NCBI RefSeq assembly: GCF_014656395.1
Contig: NZ_BNCI01000001.1
Span: forward strand, 1,213,893 to 1,277,892
Direction: 5' to 3'
DNA: 64,000 nt
Origin: Kordiimonas sediminis
GTDB taxonomy: Bacteria > Pseudomonadota > Alphaproteobacteria > Sphingomonadales > Kordiimonadaceae
Shown: piece after piece, positions 9,001 through 17,304 of the stretch
Layout: the number at the start of each line of letters is the position of its first letter
How positions within the stretch are numbered: the stretch's first letter is position 1
The notes under the pieces: generated by a model
Seen by the model: the letters and a program-made list of their open reading frames with translations, nothing else
Databases searched by the model: none
Told to the model about the DNA's origin: nothing
Translations under genes and position numbers: made by a program

Positions 9001-9440
9001 TACTCGCTGACCGCAATACGGTCGCAGAGGCACATATTGATGATTATTCCACAACAAAGGTTGGCGGCGGCGAAGGCCCCGGCGAAGTGTCTTTCACTGT
9101 TGATAGTGGTAGCGGCCTGAACAGGACGATTATCAGTGCCTCTAACCTTACGGGCAATGACACAGGGCGCGAGGTGATGGTCTCCGCCCGTGCGCAGCTT
9201 AGGTGCGGGTCAGCTAGCACAGAGTTTTTTATTCGTATCGTCAGGAACGGCAACACCGCCGCCCCTTTGATTGACGAGGTTGTCACCGTGCATACCAGCT
9301 ACCGGGGATTTTCCCTGATGGTGGTGGACGAAAACCCCGGCACCAATCCCGATTATTCGTTCGTTATCAGATACAGGGACACAAACAGGACCGTATGGCG
9401 CCAAAACGCCCACATTACCGCAGTGAGTTTCAATCGATGA
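6057..9440 (+). CDS. Tail tip / host-recognition protein (lambda J / GTA g15-like)
   Basis: At 1127 residues this is the largest phage gene and has the position and layout of a tip attachment protein. Residues 1-75 are Ala/Gly-rich and hydrophobic (as in lambda gpI/J-type assembly regions). From about 80 the J-like core starts (LYGTVRVGGTEIFIEEY), running through FLRDAVLNNP, a segment VDCARSKWETVQMMLTAMSGRI, and PAPPTGQRYNEVRGTYIDP to about residue 490. The C-terminal half is beta-rich, with LTWGDITGDGKPEDYADVT near 622 and a second WSNITGTGKPENDAT near 962, repeats often found in tail fibres, plus a jelly-roll-like stretch between. These would bind the host surface. AGGA at 6046-6049 supports the start. 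Confidence 0.8.
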   Translation: MGKVVKSALAVAAIAVVSVALPGSTGIWASLGASVGTALGTGLAAGAALAGAAIGAGIGILSSVLAPRPSDMVQQAGIKLPVVNSLDTRKILYGTVRVGGTEIFIEEYDAAGGDNVPNDTLVFARVLADHPVSGFGDFYLGDTNLGPVSGETVAGEYAGKLHIRQYDGQQSQADSWLSAAHPDWGAGHLGTGQAYYVVKAGYDPELFPYGAGELRRCSLEVVGKAVYDPRDSQQDMHAADTWLFSTNPALCILDFLRDAVLNNPVRDDEIDFDSFIAAANVCDEPVTVKGGGTIKRYSLNGVVDCARSKWETVQMMLTAMSGRILWTGGKIRVLAAAHQTDLKLLNSEDIISAVYTPAPPTGQRYNEVRGTYIDPANGYEPRDFPAKRLAADQDDEGQVIFTLNLPFCTDHREAQRHAKIALGQVRQPLLQLETLPIGLAFQPMDVVVISHETLELVNEPFRVVEQTISPAGNGEPLKVQLGLVKEDASIYSWYPDTEEFDHAAPPLQSQGTGRETNMPTGVGTIPVVMTNTDGTETAALQIFWSPPAVQVASTLVDYRPTGTVSWVPAGSALYPDTEVILPLPEKSEIDIRVRHIHGNGTVSAAVVITAISPDVAGSGTLTWGDITGDGKPEDYADVTADAMMELGARWAFNGSDDGWTTENVSLSVADDYISCTTTAANNSITSPADLNIDGSKYTRVIFKMRRTAASGGVDYDTPVLFYATTGHGISTSYRKAVTRPFKLGEWVIFTFDMTKLTAGGTDWTTSTITQLKLDLSFQSGDGFDIDYIALGKPGMPSSGVETPNLIDDKYYTSFPASDTDSPSEYAYVTLEDLGLKVGDVISASIEVQTQGARRGRVGLFFAQSNWTLVKTPGGGLVSTGASEWKVAKLEGYQIPPLTHYVRIIGGRENGVSGAVAFRRPVINRGAVASRPAGTRPDVEEGATNTTNTNQLVDGAGLGQTATWSNITGTGKPENDATKNTGVLADRNTVAEAHIDDYSTTKVGGGEGPGEVSFTVDSGSGLNRTIISASNLTGNDTGREVMVSARAQLRCGSASTEFFIRIVRNGNTAAPLIDEVVTVHTSYRGFSLMVVDENPGTNPDYSFVIRYRDTNRTVWRQNAHITAVSFNR

Positions 9441-10033
9441 ATTACGCCTTTACCTATGACAACGCTACGGGCCGGATTACGCATGTCGCCTATGGTAGCG
9501 CGCCTGCAGTTGACTTGTCTGCCGGACTTGATGTGCAGCCGGGGGAAACTTTGGTCACGGGGATAAAGCCGCCGCTGGATGCCCACCTTTACACCGTGAC
9601 GGAAATAGAAAGCACAATCGAATTTACCTATGTCGGGGCAAGCGAAAGCCTGGAAAGTGCGAAGCTATCTGCCCTGTCGGTCATTGAAGGTGCGCATGAA
9701 AGCGTGGCCCACGAATATTTGTCTGCGGGCGAAGCAAAGAAGCTTATCTACCAGCGTAAGGCAGAGTTGATGCGGGACTGGTTTAGCGAGGTCTCTCCCG
9801 ACCCTGCTGACCCCAAATACGCCATGATCAAGATGGAAGCAGACGCAACCGGACAAACGGTAGCAGAGCTGATGACGACTATTCAGGGCAATGCAGTCCT
9901 GTGGGAACTGGTCGCCGGGCATCTTGAGGCAGCACGTATGGCAGCTAAACAAGCCATAGAAAGCGCGGCAACCGTGGCAGAGGTTGAAGCGGTATTGAGC
10001 GGCCTTGATTGGTATCAGGCATTACAGGCCTGA
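9437..10033 (+). CDS. Unknown phage protein following the tip gene
   Basis: A 198-residue protein beginning MNYAFTYDNATGRITHVAYG. I chose the ATG at 9437, which overlaps the stop of the tip gene as ATGA, over the longer frame from 9395. The first 70 residues look beta-rich and the remainder helical, with ALSVIEGAHESVAHEYLSAGEAKKLIYQRKAEL and a C-terminal AARMAAKQAIESAATVAEVEAVLSG that could form a coiled coil. Its location recalls tail-fibre chaperones or fibre-end proteins, but no family match is claimed. Confidence 0.55.
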   Translation: MNYAFTYDNATGRITHVAYGSAPAVDLSAGLDVQPGETLVTGIKPPLDAHLYTVTEIESTIEFTYVGASESLESAKLSALSVIEGAHESVAHEYLSAGEAKKLIYQRKAELMRDWFSEVSPDPADPKYAMIKMEADATGQTVAELMTTIQGNAVLWELVAGHLEAARMAAKQAIESAATVAEVEAVLSGLDWYQALQA

Positions 10034-10117
10034 TACCAATACAGTCACCGTAACGAACTAAACACATACCCGCGTTTAAATGGCGTGGAAATCACAAACA
10101 TATTTCAGGAGATCATC

Positions 10118-10486
10118 ATGAAGATTGTTCCCTTTTTGTCGGGAGCATGCCGGCCGGTGTGCGCCCGTGTCTACCAGTTGGTATGGACCGACTATTTTCT
10201 GCGGATTTTTGTCTGGATCAGTCAGGGGCTGAACACCCTGTTGGGACCTCTGTTCAATGCTGTACTGTTCCTTGAAGCAGCACTGCGCGGCAAGGTGCCG
10301 ACAGTTTTGGCGCGTTTTGGATTTCCCGATGAAACACTGTCGTCGGTGTTTGGCAAGAACCGACAAAGAAGTTTGTGGTGCGCCTGGGCGGCGGCTTTCC
10401 TTGATTTTATCGACCGGGGCCATGCCGCAGAGGCGATAGAATATGATGAGGGCAGTTACTGGAAAACAGGGGCGACTGATGATTGA
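10118..10486 (+). CDS. Small phage lysis-region protein (PDETLSS motif)
   Basis: A 122-residue protein with a hydrophobic N-terminal half (VWTDYFLRIFVWISQGLNTLLGPLFNAVLFLEAAL, about residues 22-56) that includes the LLGPLFN segment, then FGFPDETLSSVFGKN and a soluble WAAAFLDFIDRGH end. Small proteins with an N-terminal hydrophobic part and a PDETxSSxxGKN motif are common in phage lysis cassettes, but their role is not established. ATG at 10118 has AGGAG five bases upstream (10108-10112); an ATG at 10085 is less likely. The next gene overlaps its end. Confidence 0.6.
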   Translation: MKIVPFLSGACRPVCARVYQLVWTDYFLRIFVWISQGLNTLLGPLFNAVLFLEAALRGKVPTVLARFGFPDETLSSVFGKNRQRSLWCAWAAAFLDFIDRGHAAEAIEYDEGSYWKTGATDD

Positions 10487-10679
10487 TACAGCATCTGACG
10501 CCGCGAATGCTGCGCTTTTAAAGGCAACGCTCGCACTGGACCGGATAGCCCGGCATGAAGAAACCTGTGGTCGGCGCTGGGCCATGGTCATGAAACTAAT
10601 GTGGGTTTTGGTGATGAAAATGGCAGTGCTGTTAGGGGTGTTGCTGGCAGACAAAGTGGGGGTGCTTCATGACATATGA
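10479..10679 (+). CDS. Small single-span membrane protein of the lysis cassette
   Basis: A 66-residue protein with an N-terminal helical part (DTASDAANAALLKATLALDR) and one membrane span (WAMVMKLMWVLVMKMAVLLGVLLA, about residues 35-58). It overlaps both neighbours, by 8 bases at its start and 11 at its end. Its size, topology and place just before the endolysin suggest a holin accessory or antiholin-like role; this is inference. ATG at 10479 is chosen over 10443 because the upstream frame overlaps the previous gene extensively. Confidence 0.5.
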   Translation: MIDTASDAANAALLKATLALDRIARHEETCGRRWAMVMKLMWVLVMKMAVLLGVLLADKVGVLHDI

Positions 10680-11241
10680 CCCGACTTACCTGCTGTCACC
10701 GCATTTTCGAAAAACCGAGTTCGCAAGAAGCAAAACGGCTGAAAAATACGGCATTGATAACAGTATTACAGAGCCGCATATCATTGCCAACCTGCAAGCC
10801 CTGTGTAGTTTGGTGCTGGAGCCTATTCGCACCAGATGCGGGCGACCGGTGATAATTTCAAGCGGTTATAGATGTGAGGCACTGAACAGAGCAGTTGGCG
10901 GTGCAAGGGAAAGCCAGCATACGTTCGGGGAGGCTGCCGACTTTTATGTTCGCGGAATGCCAATGGAAGATCTGGCGCTGACGATCAGCCATTCGGACGA
11001 TATTCCGTTTGATCAGCTTATTTATGAAGTTCGCTACCGGAAGAACAGCACGCCTGTGCGGTGGATACATGTTTCCCATAAACGCCACGGCAGAAACCGA
11101 CGGGAGTGTCTGACAGTCTCGACTGCCTGCGGACAACGACAGACGGTCACAGGTATTCAGACACCGGTATATGGAGACAAGGGAATGACACATCATTTCC
11201 GGAAGATTTCGGAGGGTAGTCATGGCAATTCCTTTCATTGA
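10669..11241 (+). CDS. Endolysin, peptidase M15 family (D,D/L,D-endopeptidase)
   Basis: A 190-residue M15-type zinc peptidase that would cut peptidoglycan peptides at lysis. The zinc ligands are visible: SQHTFGEAADF gives His84 and Asp91, and WIHVS gives His124. The preceding VIISSGYRCEALNRAVGG is the family's usual first motif. The catalytic domain ends near residue 140. The last ~45 residues look unlike the family, and a neighbouring frame in the same stretch ends in a TAG at 11218-11220, just before the holin ATG, so a one-base slip near 11105 is possible. As read, the gene overlaps the holin start by 20 bases. Confidence 0.8.
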   Translation: MTYDPTYLLSPHFRKTEFARSKTAEKYGIDNSITEPHIIANLQALCSLVLEPIRTRCGRPVIISSGYRCEALNRAVGGARESQHTFGEAADFYVRGMPMEDLALTISHSDDIPFDQLIYEVRYRKNSTPVRWIHVSHKRHGRNRRECLTVSTACGQRQTVTGIQTPVYGDKGMTHHFRKISEGSHGNSFH

Positions 11242-11638
11242 TTCGGTGCTGGATATTATCAGGGGACCGCTTGATAAACTTATTCCGGATAAGGACCAGC
11301 AACGCGCTTTCGCGCATGAACTTGAAATGACTATCCTGCGGTCCGGGATGGGGCAGCTGGAGGTAAACAAGGCAGAAGCATCGCACCCCAGTTTGTTTGT
11401 GTCAGGGTGGCGGCCTTTTGTGGGGTGGGTGTGCGGCGTTGCTCTGTTTTGGCACTTTATCGGCTTTGATCTGCTGAATTGGGTGCGCGGGCTATATTGG
11501 CCGGACTTACTACCGCTACCAGTGCTTGGAGGTGCTGACACATTGGTGACCGTTCTACTGTCGATGCTCGGACTGGGTGGTTTGCGAACCGTTGAGAAGC
11601 TGAAAGGTGTGGACCGGACATCCTGGCCTCGGAATTAA
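11222..11638 (+). CDS. Holin, GTA 3TM-type (holin superfamily III)
   Basis: A 138-residue protein matching the GTA_holin_3TM family: a charged amphipathic N terminus (DIIRGPLDKLIPDKDQQRAF), then SGWRPFVGWVCGVALFWHF (membrane span about 64-85), a short linker with Trp and Pro, a second span (TLVTVLLSMLGLGGLRTVEK, about 107-125), and a basic end. It would make membrane lesions that release the endolysin. GGAGGG at about 11211-11216 precedes the ATG. This is the last phage gene; the DNA downstream becomes AT-rich. Confidence 0.82.
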   Translation: MAIPFIDSVLDIIRGPLDKLIPDKDQQRAFAHELEMTILRSGMGQLEVNKAEASHPSLFVSGWRPFVGWVCGVALFWHFIGFDLLNWVRGLYWPDLLPLPVLGGADTLVTVLLSMLGLGGLRTVEKLKGVDRTSWPRN

Positions 11639-11947
11639 GGTATGTAAGTATGTCTGCAACTTATAGGATATGCTATGGGGGTGCGCCTGTTTGAGGGCAG
11701 TAAAAAATTTAGAATTCTTTAAAAAATAATTACTGGAAATTGTCCCGAATAAGCATATTGCAGATGCCTTAAAATGCCTGCAAAGCAAGTAGTTATGTAG
11801 GTTTTATGCATAATTTCCGATAAAATTTTACCTGAATTATCCCTCAATTGAATCCAGTTTTTAAATCCTGCTTAAACATCGCTCTATAGGGTCAGAATCA
11901 AGTGTTGCAAGTACTGTGATGAAACAGATAAAGGGCTGTTTGGCGCT
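11639..11947 (+). other. AT-rich gap between the phage module and the chromosomal genes
   Basis: About 310 bases without a convincing gene. The central part is clearly richer in A and T than the genes on either side, including runs such as AAAAAATTTAGAATTC-like sequence near 11702-11725 and TTTTAAAT near 11860. The short minus-strand frame here has poor protein character. No tRNA, integrase or obvious attachment repeat was seen. The promoter of the small membrane protein at 11948 should lie in the right half; a TTGAAT near 11848 with TTAAAC about 18 bases on is a weak candidate. Confidence 0.4.
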
Positions 11948-12199
11948 ATGGCATATTTGATAAAATTATGGTCTGCAACGATCGCTTTGACTGCGGTCTA
12001 TTCTTCCGCAGTTCTAGCCGCAGTCGCAGAAGATACGGCAAGTGCTTCTGCGGCCTCTGAAACCAGTATAGGGACTGCATCCCAGGGCTGGTTCAATAAT
12101 TTTGTCGGGTTTGAAACCGGCCTTCTTTTAATCGGCGGCATAGCTTTGATTTTTTTAATCCAGCGCAAATTGCCGACAGAAGAAGATATGTATTCATAA
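11948..12199 (+). CDS. Small exported membrane protein with C-terminal anchor
   Basis: An 83-residue protein with a probable signal peptide (KLWSATIALTAVYSSAVLA, cleavage near residues 24-26), a short Ser/Ala/Thr-rich linker (about 27-45), and a C-terminal span FETGLLLIGGIALIFLIQRK followed by a charged end. The layout of signal peptide, short linker, hydrophobic segment and basic cluster resembles short proteins processed by C-terminal sorting systems, but there is no PEP motif and no archaeosortase/exosortase gene in the window. It is followed by a good terminator, so it seems to form its own transcription unit. Confidence 0.55.
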   Translation: MAYLIKLWSATIALTAVYSSAVLAAVAEDTASASAASETSIGTASQGWFNNFVGFETGLLLIGGIALIFLIQRKLPTEEDMYS

Positions 12200-12240
12200 C
12201 AACAATGTTTTCATGACCTTTTTCCGAGGGTCGAAGACTG

Positions 12241-12272
12241 GGCGCCCCTGAGTAGTCGGGGGCGCCTTTTTT
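12241..12272 (+). terminator. Rho-independent terminator
   Basis: An eight-base-pair GC stem (GGCGCCCC at 12241-12248 pairing with GGGGCGCC at 12259-12266), a ten-base loop, and six T residues directly after it. It should end transcription of the small membrane protein gene. Confidence 0.85.
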
Positions 12273-12323
12273 CTGCAATATGATACTTTCTTCCAGCCCC
12301 GGTCTGTGGCATGAGTTTTAGTC

Positions 12324-13046
12324 ATGGGACAGGTAAAAATTCAGATCGCAAAGGCCGGCAATAGTCCGGCACATGCAGCACTTCTTTCGGGGGCAGAACG
12401 CGCGCGCCTGCAAGCGATGACACCTGAAAACAGACCTGCATTTATGACGGCGCGGGGGCTCTTGCGTATTGCGTTGGGGCGTCAGCTTGCCATGAAGCCG
12501 GAGGATGTGCCGCTTCTGCAGGAGGGGGCAGGCAGGGTTACCCTTGGCTGTCGTGGTGCACAGTCCCCCAGCTTTTCCGTGTCGCATACACAAAGTGGCA
12601 TGTGCGGCTTTGTAGCGGTTGCCGTATCAGATGCCGCCCCGATTGGTGTAGATATTGAAGCAACGGACAGGCAGTTTGATTGGCGGAGGCTGGCGTCAAG
12701 GCGCCTGTCAGAGACAGAACAGGTCTGGTTTTCCAAGTGTTCAGACAAGGAAGGCAGAGAAGCTTTTTTAAAACTCTGGACGCTGAAAGAAGCTCTGGTC
12801 AAATTGTGGGATGATAAATTGCTGCGGGTGCTGGCGGAAACTTCACTTGACCTAGGTGCTCTAAGCAAGTGCAGGAAGGGTGCAGCCCTGTTGCATCCGA
12901 GTGTGTTAGTACCCTTGGTCCAGCCAAAATTGCCGCCGGGCGCTGGTGTTTCTCTTTGTTCGGGTGAAATCACAAAGCCACAGTTATATCTGGGACTGGC
13001 AATACAGGCTGACAAAGAATTAGATATTGACATAGAGTATCTATGA
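12324..13046 (+). CDS. 4'-phosphopantetheinyl transferase, Sfp type
   Basis: A 240-residue enzyme that moves the phosphopantetheine arm of CoA to a carrier protein Ser. Motifs of the Sfp group are clear: FSVSHT (84-89), IGVDIE (107-112) with the metal-binding Asp110 and Glu112, and LWTLKEALVK (151-160) with Glu156. Length fits the Sfp class. No PKS, NRPS or fatty acid synthase gene lies in the window, so its substrate may be encoded elsewhere; it could serve fatty acid synthesis itself in place of AcpS. About 80 bases separate it from kdsA and no terminator is seen. Confidence 0.88.
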   Translation: MGQVKIQIAKAGNSPAHAALLSGAERARLQAMTPENRPAFMTARGLLRIALGRQLAMKPEDVPLLQEGAGRVTLGCRGAQSPSFSVSHTQSGMCGFVAVAVSDAAPIGVDIEATDRQFDWRRLASRRLSETEQVWFSKCSDKEGREAFLKLWTLKEALVKLWDDKLLRVLAETSLDLGALSKCRKGAALLHPSVLVPLVQPKLPPGAGVSLCSGEITKPQLYLGLAIQADKELDIDIEYL

Positions 13047-13096
13047 AGGGATTACGGGCCGGTGTGTTATCTCTGTCCCCAATGTCAGATAAATAG

Positions 13097-13969
<873 letters not shown>

Positions 13970-13972
13970 TTT

Positions 13973-14479
13973 ATGAAAATCAAAATGCTGGCACTGGACG
14001 TGGATGGTGTCATGACAGACGGATCCATTTACTACACGCGGGAAGGCGAGGAAATTAAAGCCTTTCATGCACAAGATGGTATGGGGATAAAATATCTGCG
14101 CAAGTCTGGTGTGCATGTTGTTGTAATTTCAGGCCGGAACAGCCCGCCGTTGCTGCGTCGTCTGAAGGATTTGGGTATCCGGCACTATCGTTTGAAGTGC
14201 GGCAACAAGGTCGAGGCACTGTGTGATATTTGCGATGACCTTGGGATTGATCTATCGGAAACAGCCTTTATGGGAGACGATCTGATTGACCTCGCTGTCA
14301 TGCAGGCGGCAGGCTATGCCATTTCCCCTGAAAACGGCTGTAACGAGGTTAAGGCAATCGCGAATTTTATCACGCCGCGGTGTGGCGGCCATGGTGCCGT
14401 TCGGGACGCGTGCGAACATGTCGCCGATATGAACGATATCCGTTTGGTTGATTTGGTTGATGGGAAACACAGGGTGTAG
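13973..14479 (+). CDS. kdsC: Kdo-8-phosphate phosphatase (HAD family)
   Basis: A 168-residue HAD-type phosphatase that releases Kdo from Kdo-8-phosphate. Motif I is LALDVDGVMTDG (Asp9 and Asp11), followed by FHAQDGMGIKYLRKSG, the HAD motif II region VISGRNS and the final metal site FMGDDLIDLAVM. The C1-type minimal cap and length match KdsC. It lies three bases after kdsA and two before kdsB. Confidence 0.93.
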   Translation: MKIKMLALDVDGVMTDGSIYYTREGEEIKAFHAQDGMGIKYLRKSGVHVVVISGRNSPPLLRRLKDLGIRHYRLKCGNKVEALCDICDDLGIDLSETAFMGDDLIDLAVMQAAGYAISPENGCNEVKAIANFITPRCGGHGAVRDACEHVADMNDIRLVDLVDGKHRV

Positions 14480-14481
14480 CC

Positions 14482-15234
14482 ATGATAGTTGTCATCCCCG
14501 CTCGCTATAGTTCTTCACGACTGTACGGCAAACCGCTCGCCATGATCGCAGGCAAGCCAATGATAGAGCATGTATGGCACCGCGCGGTTAAGGGTATTGG
14601 TGACGCGGGCAGGGTCTATATTGCGACCGATGATGACAGGGTACTCTCTGCCGCGGCGTCTTTTGGGGGGCAGGGTATTAAAACCCGGTCTGATCATCCG
14701 TCAGGTACGGACCGTATAGCCGAGGTGGTGGAAATCCTGTCCCTGCCGGATACTGAGATTATTGTCAATGTTCAGGGGGATGAACCAATGATCCCGTCTG
14801 ATCTGATTAATCTGGCTGGTTCCTTATTGGAGGAAGACCCAGCGGCAGACCTGGCAACACTTACCTGTCCTATCACGACCCTTGAAGACGTCCTGAACCC
14901 CAATATTGTCAAAGCTGTGCTCGATGCTAGTGGCTATGCCAGCTATTTTTCGCGTGCGCCGGTCCCTTTTGACCGGGACGGTAACATGGAGCTGGGTTTG
15001 CAGAACGGGATATATCAGCGTCATATCGGCCTTTATGCCTACCGGGTTGAAACCTTGAAACGTTTGACTGCCCTTCCGCCTGCGCCGACAGAGCATCTGG
15101 AGCAACTGGAACAGTTGCGTGCCCTATATAATGGTATGAAAATTGGTGTTGTCCCGATACCTGAGGCCCCGCCACACGGTGTTGATACACAGGAAGATCT
15201 GATCGCAGTACGCCGATTGTTCGGGGAAGGCTAG
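14482..15234 (+). CDS. kdsB: CMP-Kdo synthetase
   Basis: A 250-residue cytidylyltransferase activating Kdo with CTP. It has the nucleotide-binding start IPARYSSSRLYGKPL, the motifs IATDDDRV, DHPSGTDRIAEV and NVQGDEPMI, then YFSRAPVPFDRD and HIGLYAYRVETL, all standard for KdsB. Product CMP-Kdo is the donor for KpsC and KpsS encoded in the same locus. Its stop is three bases from the GTG of kpsC. Confidence 0.95.
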   Translation: MIVVIPARYSSSRLYGKPLAMIAGKPMIEHVWHRAVKGIGDAGRVYIATDDDRVLSAAASFGGQGIKTRSDHPSGTDRIAEVVEILSLPDTEIIVNVQGDEPMIPSDLINLAGSLLEEDPAADLATLTCPITTLEDVLNPNIVKAVLDASGYASYFSRAPVPFDRDGNMELGLQNGIYQRHIGLYAYRVETLKRLTALPPAPTEHLEQLEQLRALYNGMKIGVVPIPEAPPHGVDTQEDLIAVRRLFGEG

Positions 15235-15237
15235 GCT

Positions 15238-17304
15238 GTGACAGTATATGCAACATCATCAGGGATCTTGCGGGATGCGGTGCTGCCCCTGTTGTTGCAG
15301 CAGCAGATAAAACCTTTGCACGAGGTAAAGGCAGACAAGGTCGACGACACAGATATAGTCGTTGGATGGGGGCAGAAAGACAACACCCAAAAAGCACGGG
15401 AAAGCGCTGCCGCCCGCGGTATGCCGTATGTGGCGCTGGAAGATGGTTTTTTTAGCTATCTGTCACATCCTTCAAAAGATACCAGAAGACTGTCGATCGT
15501 CATGGATAGATCAGGCATTTATTATGATGCACACAGTTCCAGTGATCTTGAAGATTTGCTGAATACATCTGCCGACTGGATGACGGATACACTGCGGCAA
15601 CGTGCCGCTGCGGCTATATCCCGTATCATTCAGTGGCGGCTGTCGAAATATAATCAGGCGTCCTGGTCGTTGCCCGGTGCGGTCAGTGACAAGATTGATG
15701 CGCCTGATGTCAAAAAAGTGCTGGTTGTTGACCAGACCGCAGGGGATATGTCTATCCGGCTTGGGCTGGCTTCCCAGAATAGCTTTTCTGCAATGCTGGA
15801 TGCGGCGCTTGATGAAAACCCTGATGCCCGGATATATTTGAAAGTGCACCCGGATGTCTTGCTCGGCAGGAAAAAGGGGCATTTCAATCCACACCAGCTA
15901 CCAGACCGGGTCACGGTGATTGCGGACCCCTGTAACCCGCAGGCTCTGATCGCCGAAATGGATCATATTTATGTGGTCACCAGTCAAATGGGGTTTGAAG
16001 GGTTGCTTGCAGGCAAATCTGTTACCTGTTTCGGTATGCCTTTTTATGCTGGTTGGGGCCTGACGACCGACCGGGTCACATGTGACCGCAGAACTGCACG
16101 CCCGGATTTGGAAACACTTTTTGCGGCTGCCTGCATCCGGTATGCACGGTACCTTGATCCGTACCGTTTGCAGCTGTGTGAACTGGAAGATGTTCTTGAT
16201 ATTCTGGTTGCCGACAAGCAGACCGACAGGCCTGTTGGGCCACGCGCCGTAGCTGTTGGCTTTTCCTTATGGAAACGGGGTTTCATTCCGGAATTCATTG
16301 GCCCGGGCATCCAGAAGGTACAGTTTGTTGCTGCCAGAAAACTTGGGGCTGTTAAGTGGGAGACTGGCGACTGCGTGGTTCTGTGGGGGCGTAAGCATGA
16401 CCATTTAACGGACCGGATTCCGCCGCATGTGCCCGTGTGGCGTATGGAGGATGGATTTCTGCGCTCGGTTGGACTTGGCAGTGATCTCAGGCGGCCAAGT
16501 TCGCTGGTGCTGGACCGGCAGGGTATCTATTATGATGCAGGACAGGTCTCAGACCTTGAAGCTTTCCTGCAAACCCATGACTGTACTGATCGGGAGCTTG
16601 CCAGGGCATCCAGATTACGCACCCAAATTCTGGCAGCGCGGGTCAGTAAATATAATGTTGGCGCACACACGGCCCTTGATTTCAAGGCGAAGGCAGCGGG
16701 ACGGCAGACTATTCTGGTGCCGGGTCAGGTGGAAGGCGATGCATCACTTGCCTACGGCTCCCCGGCATTTCAGACCAATAGCAGGCTTTTAGAAAATGTG
16801 CGCCAGGAGTATCCGGATGCCTATCTGGTGTTCAAGCCGCACCCTGATGTTCTGTCTGGAAACCGTAGTGGGGGCGTGCCGGCACCCATACTGGATATGG
16901 CTGACGAAATAGTCACCGACATTGATATTATCGATTGTCTTGATGCTGTTGATGCAGTTGCTACTATGACCAGTCTGACCGGCTTTGAAGGACTGCTGCG
17001 CGGCAAAAAGGTGATTTGTTTCGGCAATCCATTTTATGCGGGCTGGGGACTGACCGAGGACAAGAACCCTCTGAGCAGGCGCAGTCGGCATTTGTCGCTA
17101 GATGCCCTGATCTACGGTGCTTTGATTGTGTACCCGCGCTATATCCGCTGGCCCGGGGGGCAGGCGTACGGCCCTGAAGCCCTTGTTGATGATATTGCCC
17201 AGCATGCAAACGGCGATAGATCCGTTGCAAGTACGGGCTTTGATCAGAGGGTGAAGAAGTGGATCAGGAAAGTTAGCTATCTGGCAGCAGCCTTGTTTCG
17301 CTAG
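15238..17304 (+). CDS. kpsC: Capsule Kdo-linker transferase KpsC (two modules)
   Basis: A 688-residue protein that extends the poly-Kdo linker of group-2-like capsules. It is visibly a tandem duplication: module 1 has EDGFFSYLSHP, MDRSGIYYDAHSS and TCFGMPFYAGWGLT; module 2 (from about residue 340) has EDGFLRSVGLG, LDRQGIYYDAG and ICFGNPFYAGWGLT. In studied KpsC proteins the two modules alternate beta-2,4 and beta-2,7 Kdo linkages. The start is GTG 15238 with GGGGAAGG upstream. It ends the kdsA-kdsC-kdsB-kpsC run, tying Kdo supply directly to its use. Confidence 0.93.
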   Translation: MTVYATSSGILRDAVLPLLLQQQIKPLHEVKADKVDDTDIVVGWGQKDNTQKARESAAARGMPYVALEDGFFSYLSHPSKDTRRLSIVMDRSGIYYDAHSSSDLEDLLNTSADWMTDTLRQRAAAAISRIIQWRLSKYNQASWSLPGAVSDKIDAPDVKKVLVVDQTAGDMSIRLGLASQNSFSAMLDAALDENPDARIYLKVHPDVLLGRKKGHFNPHQLPDRVTVIADPCNPQALIAEMDHIYVVTSQMGFEGLLAGKSVTCFGMPFYAGWGLTTDRVTCDRRTARPDLETLFAAACIRYARYLDPYRLQLCELEDVLDILVADKQTDRPVGPRAVAVGFSLWKRGFIPEFIGPGIQKVQFVAARKLGAVKWETGDCVVLWGRKHDHLTDRIPPHVPVWRMEDGFLRSVGLGSDLRRPSSLVLDRQGIYYDAGQVSDLEAFLQTHDCTDRELARASRLRTQILAARVSKYNVGAHTALDFKAKAAGRQTILVPGQVEGDASLAYGSPAFQTNSRLLENVRQEYPDAYLVFKPHPDVLSGNRSGGVPAPILDMADEIVTDIDIIDCLDAVDAVATMTSLTGFEGLLRGKKVICFGNPFYAGWGLTEDKNPLSRRSRHLSLDALIYGALIVYPRYIRWPGGQAYGPEALVDDIAQHANGDRSVASTGFDQRVKKWIRKVSYLAAALFR

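Noticed and set aside
10858-11541. 227-codon minus-strand open frame opposite endolysin and holin
   Set aside because: Composition is unlike a protein, and both plus-strand genes have clear family motifs.
1-11640. Calling the region a true gene transfer agent
   Set aside because: Only some genes (g6, g8, g9, g10, holin) are GTA-like; the hub/tip genes, fibre adaptor, LamG protein and lysis cassette are those of a phage, and the head genes lie outside the window.
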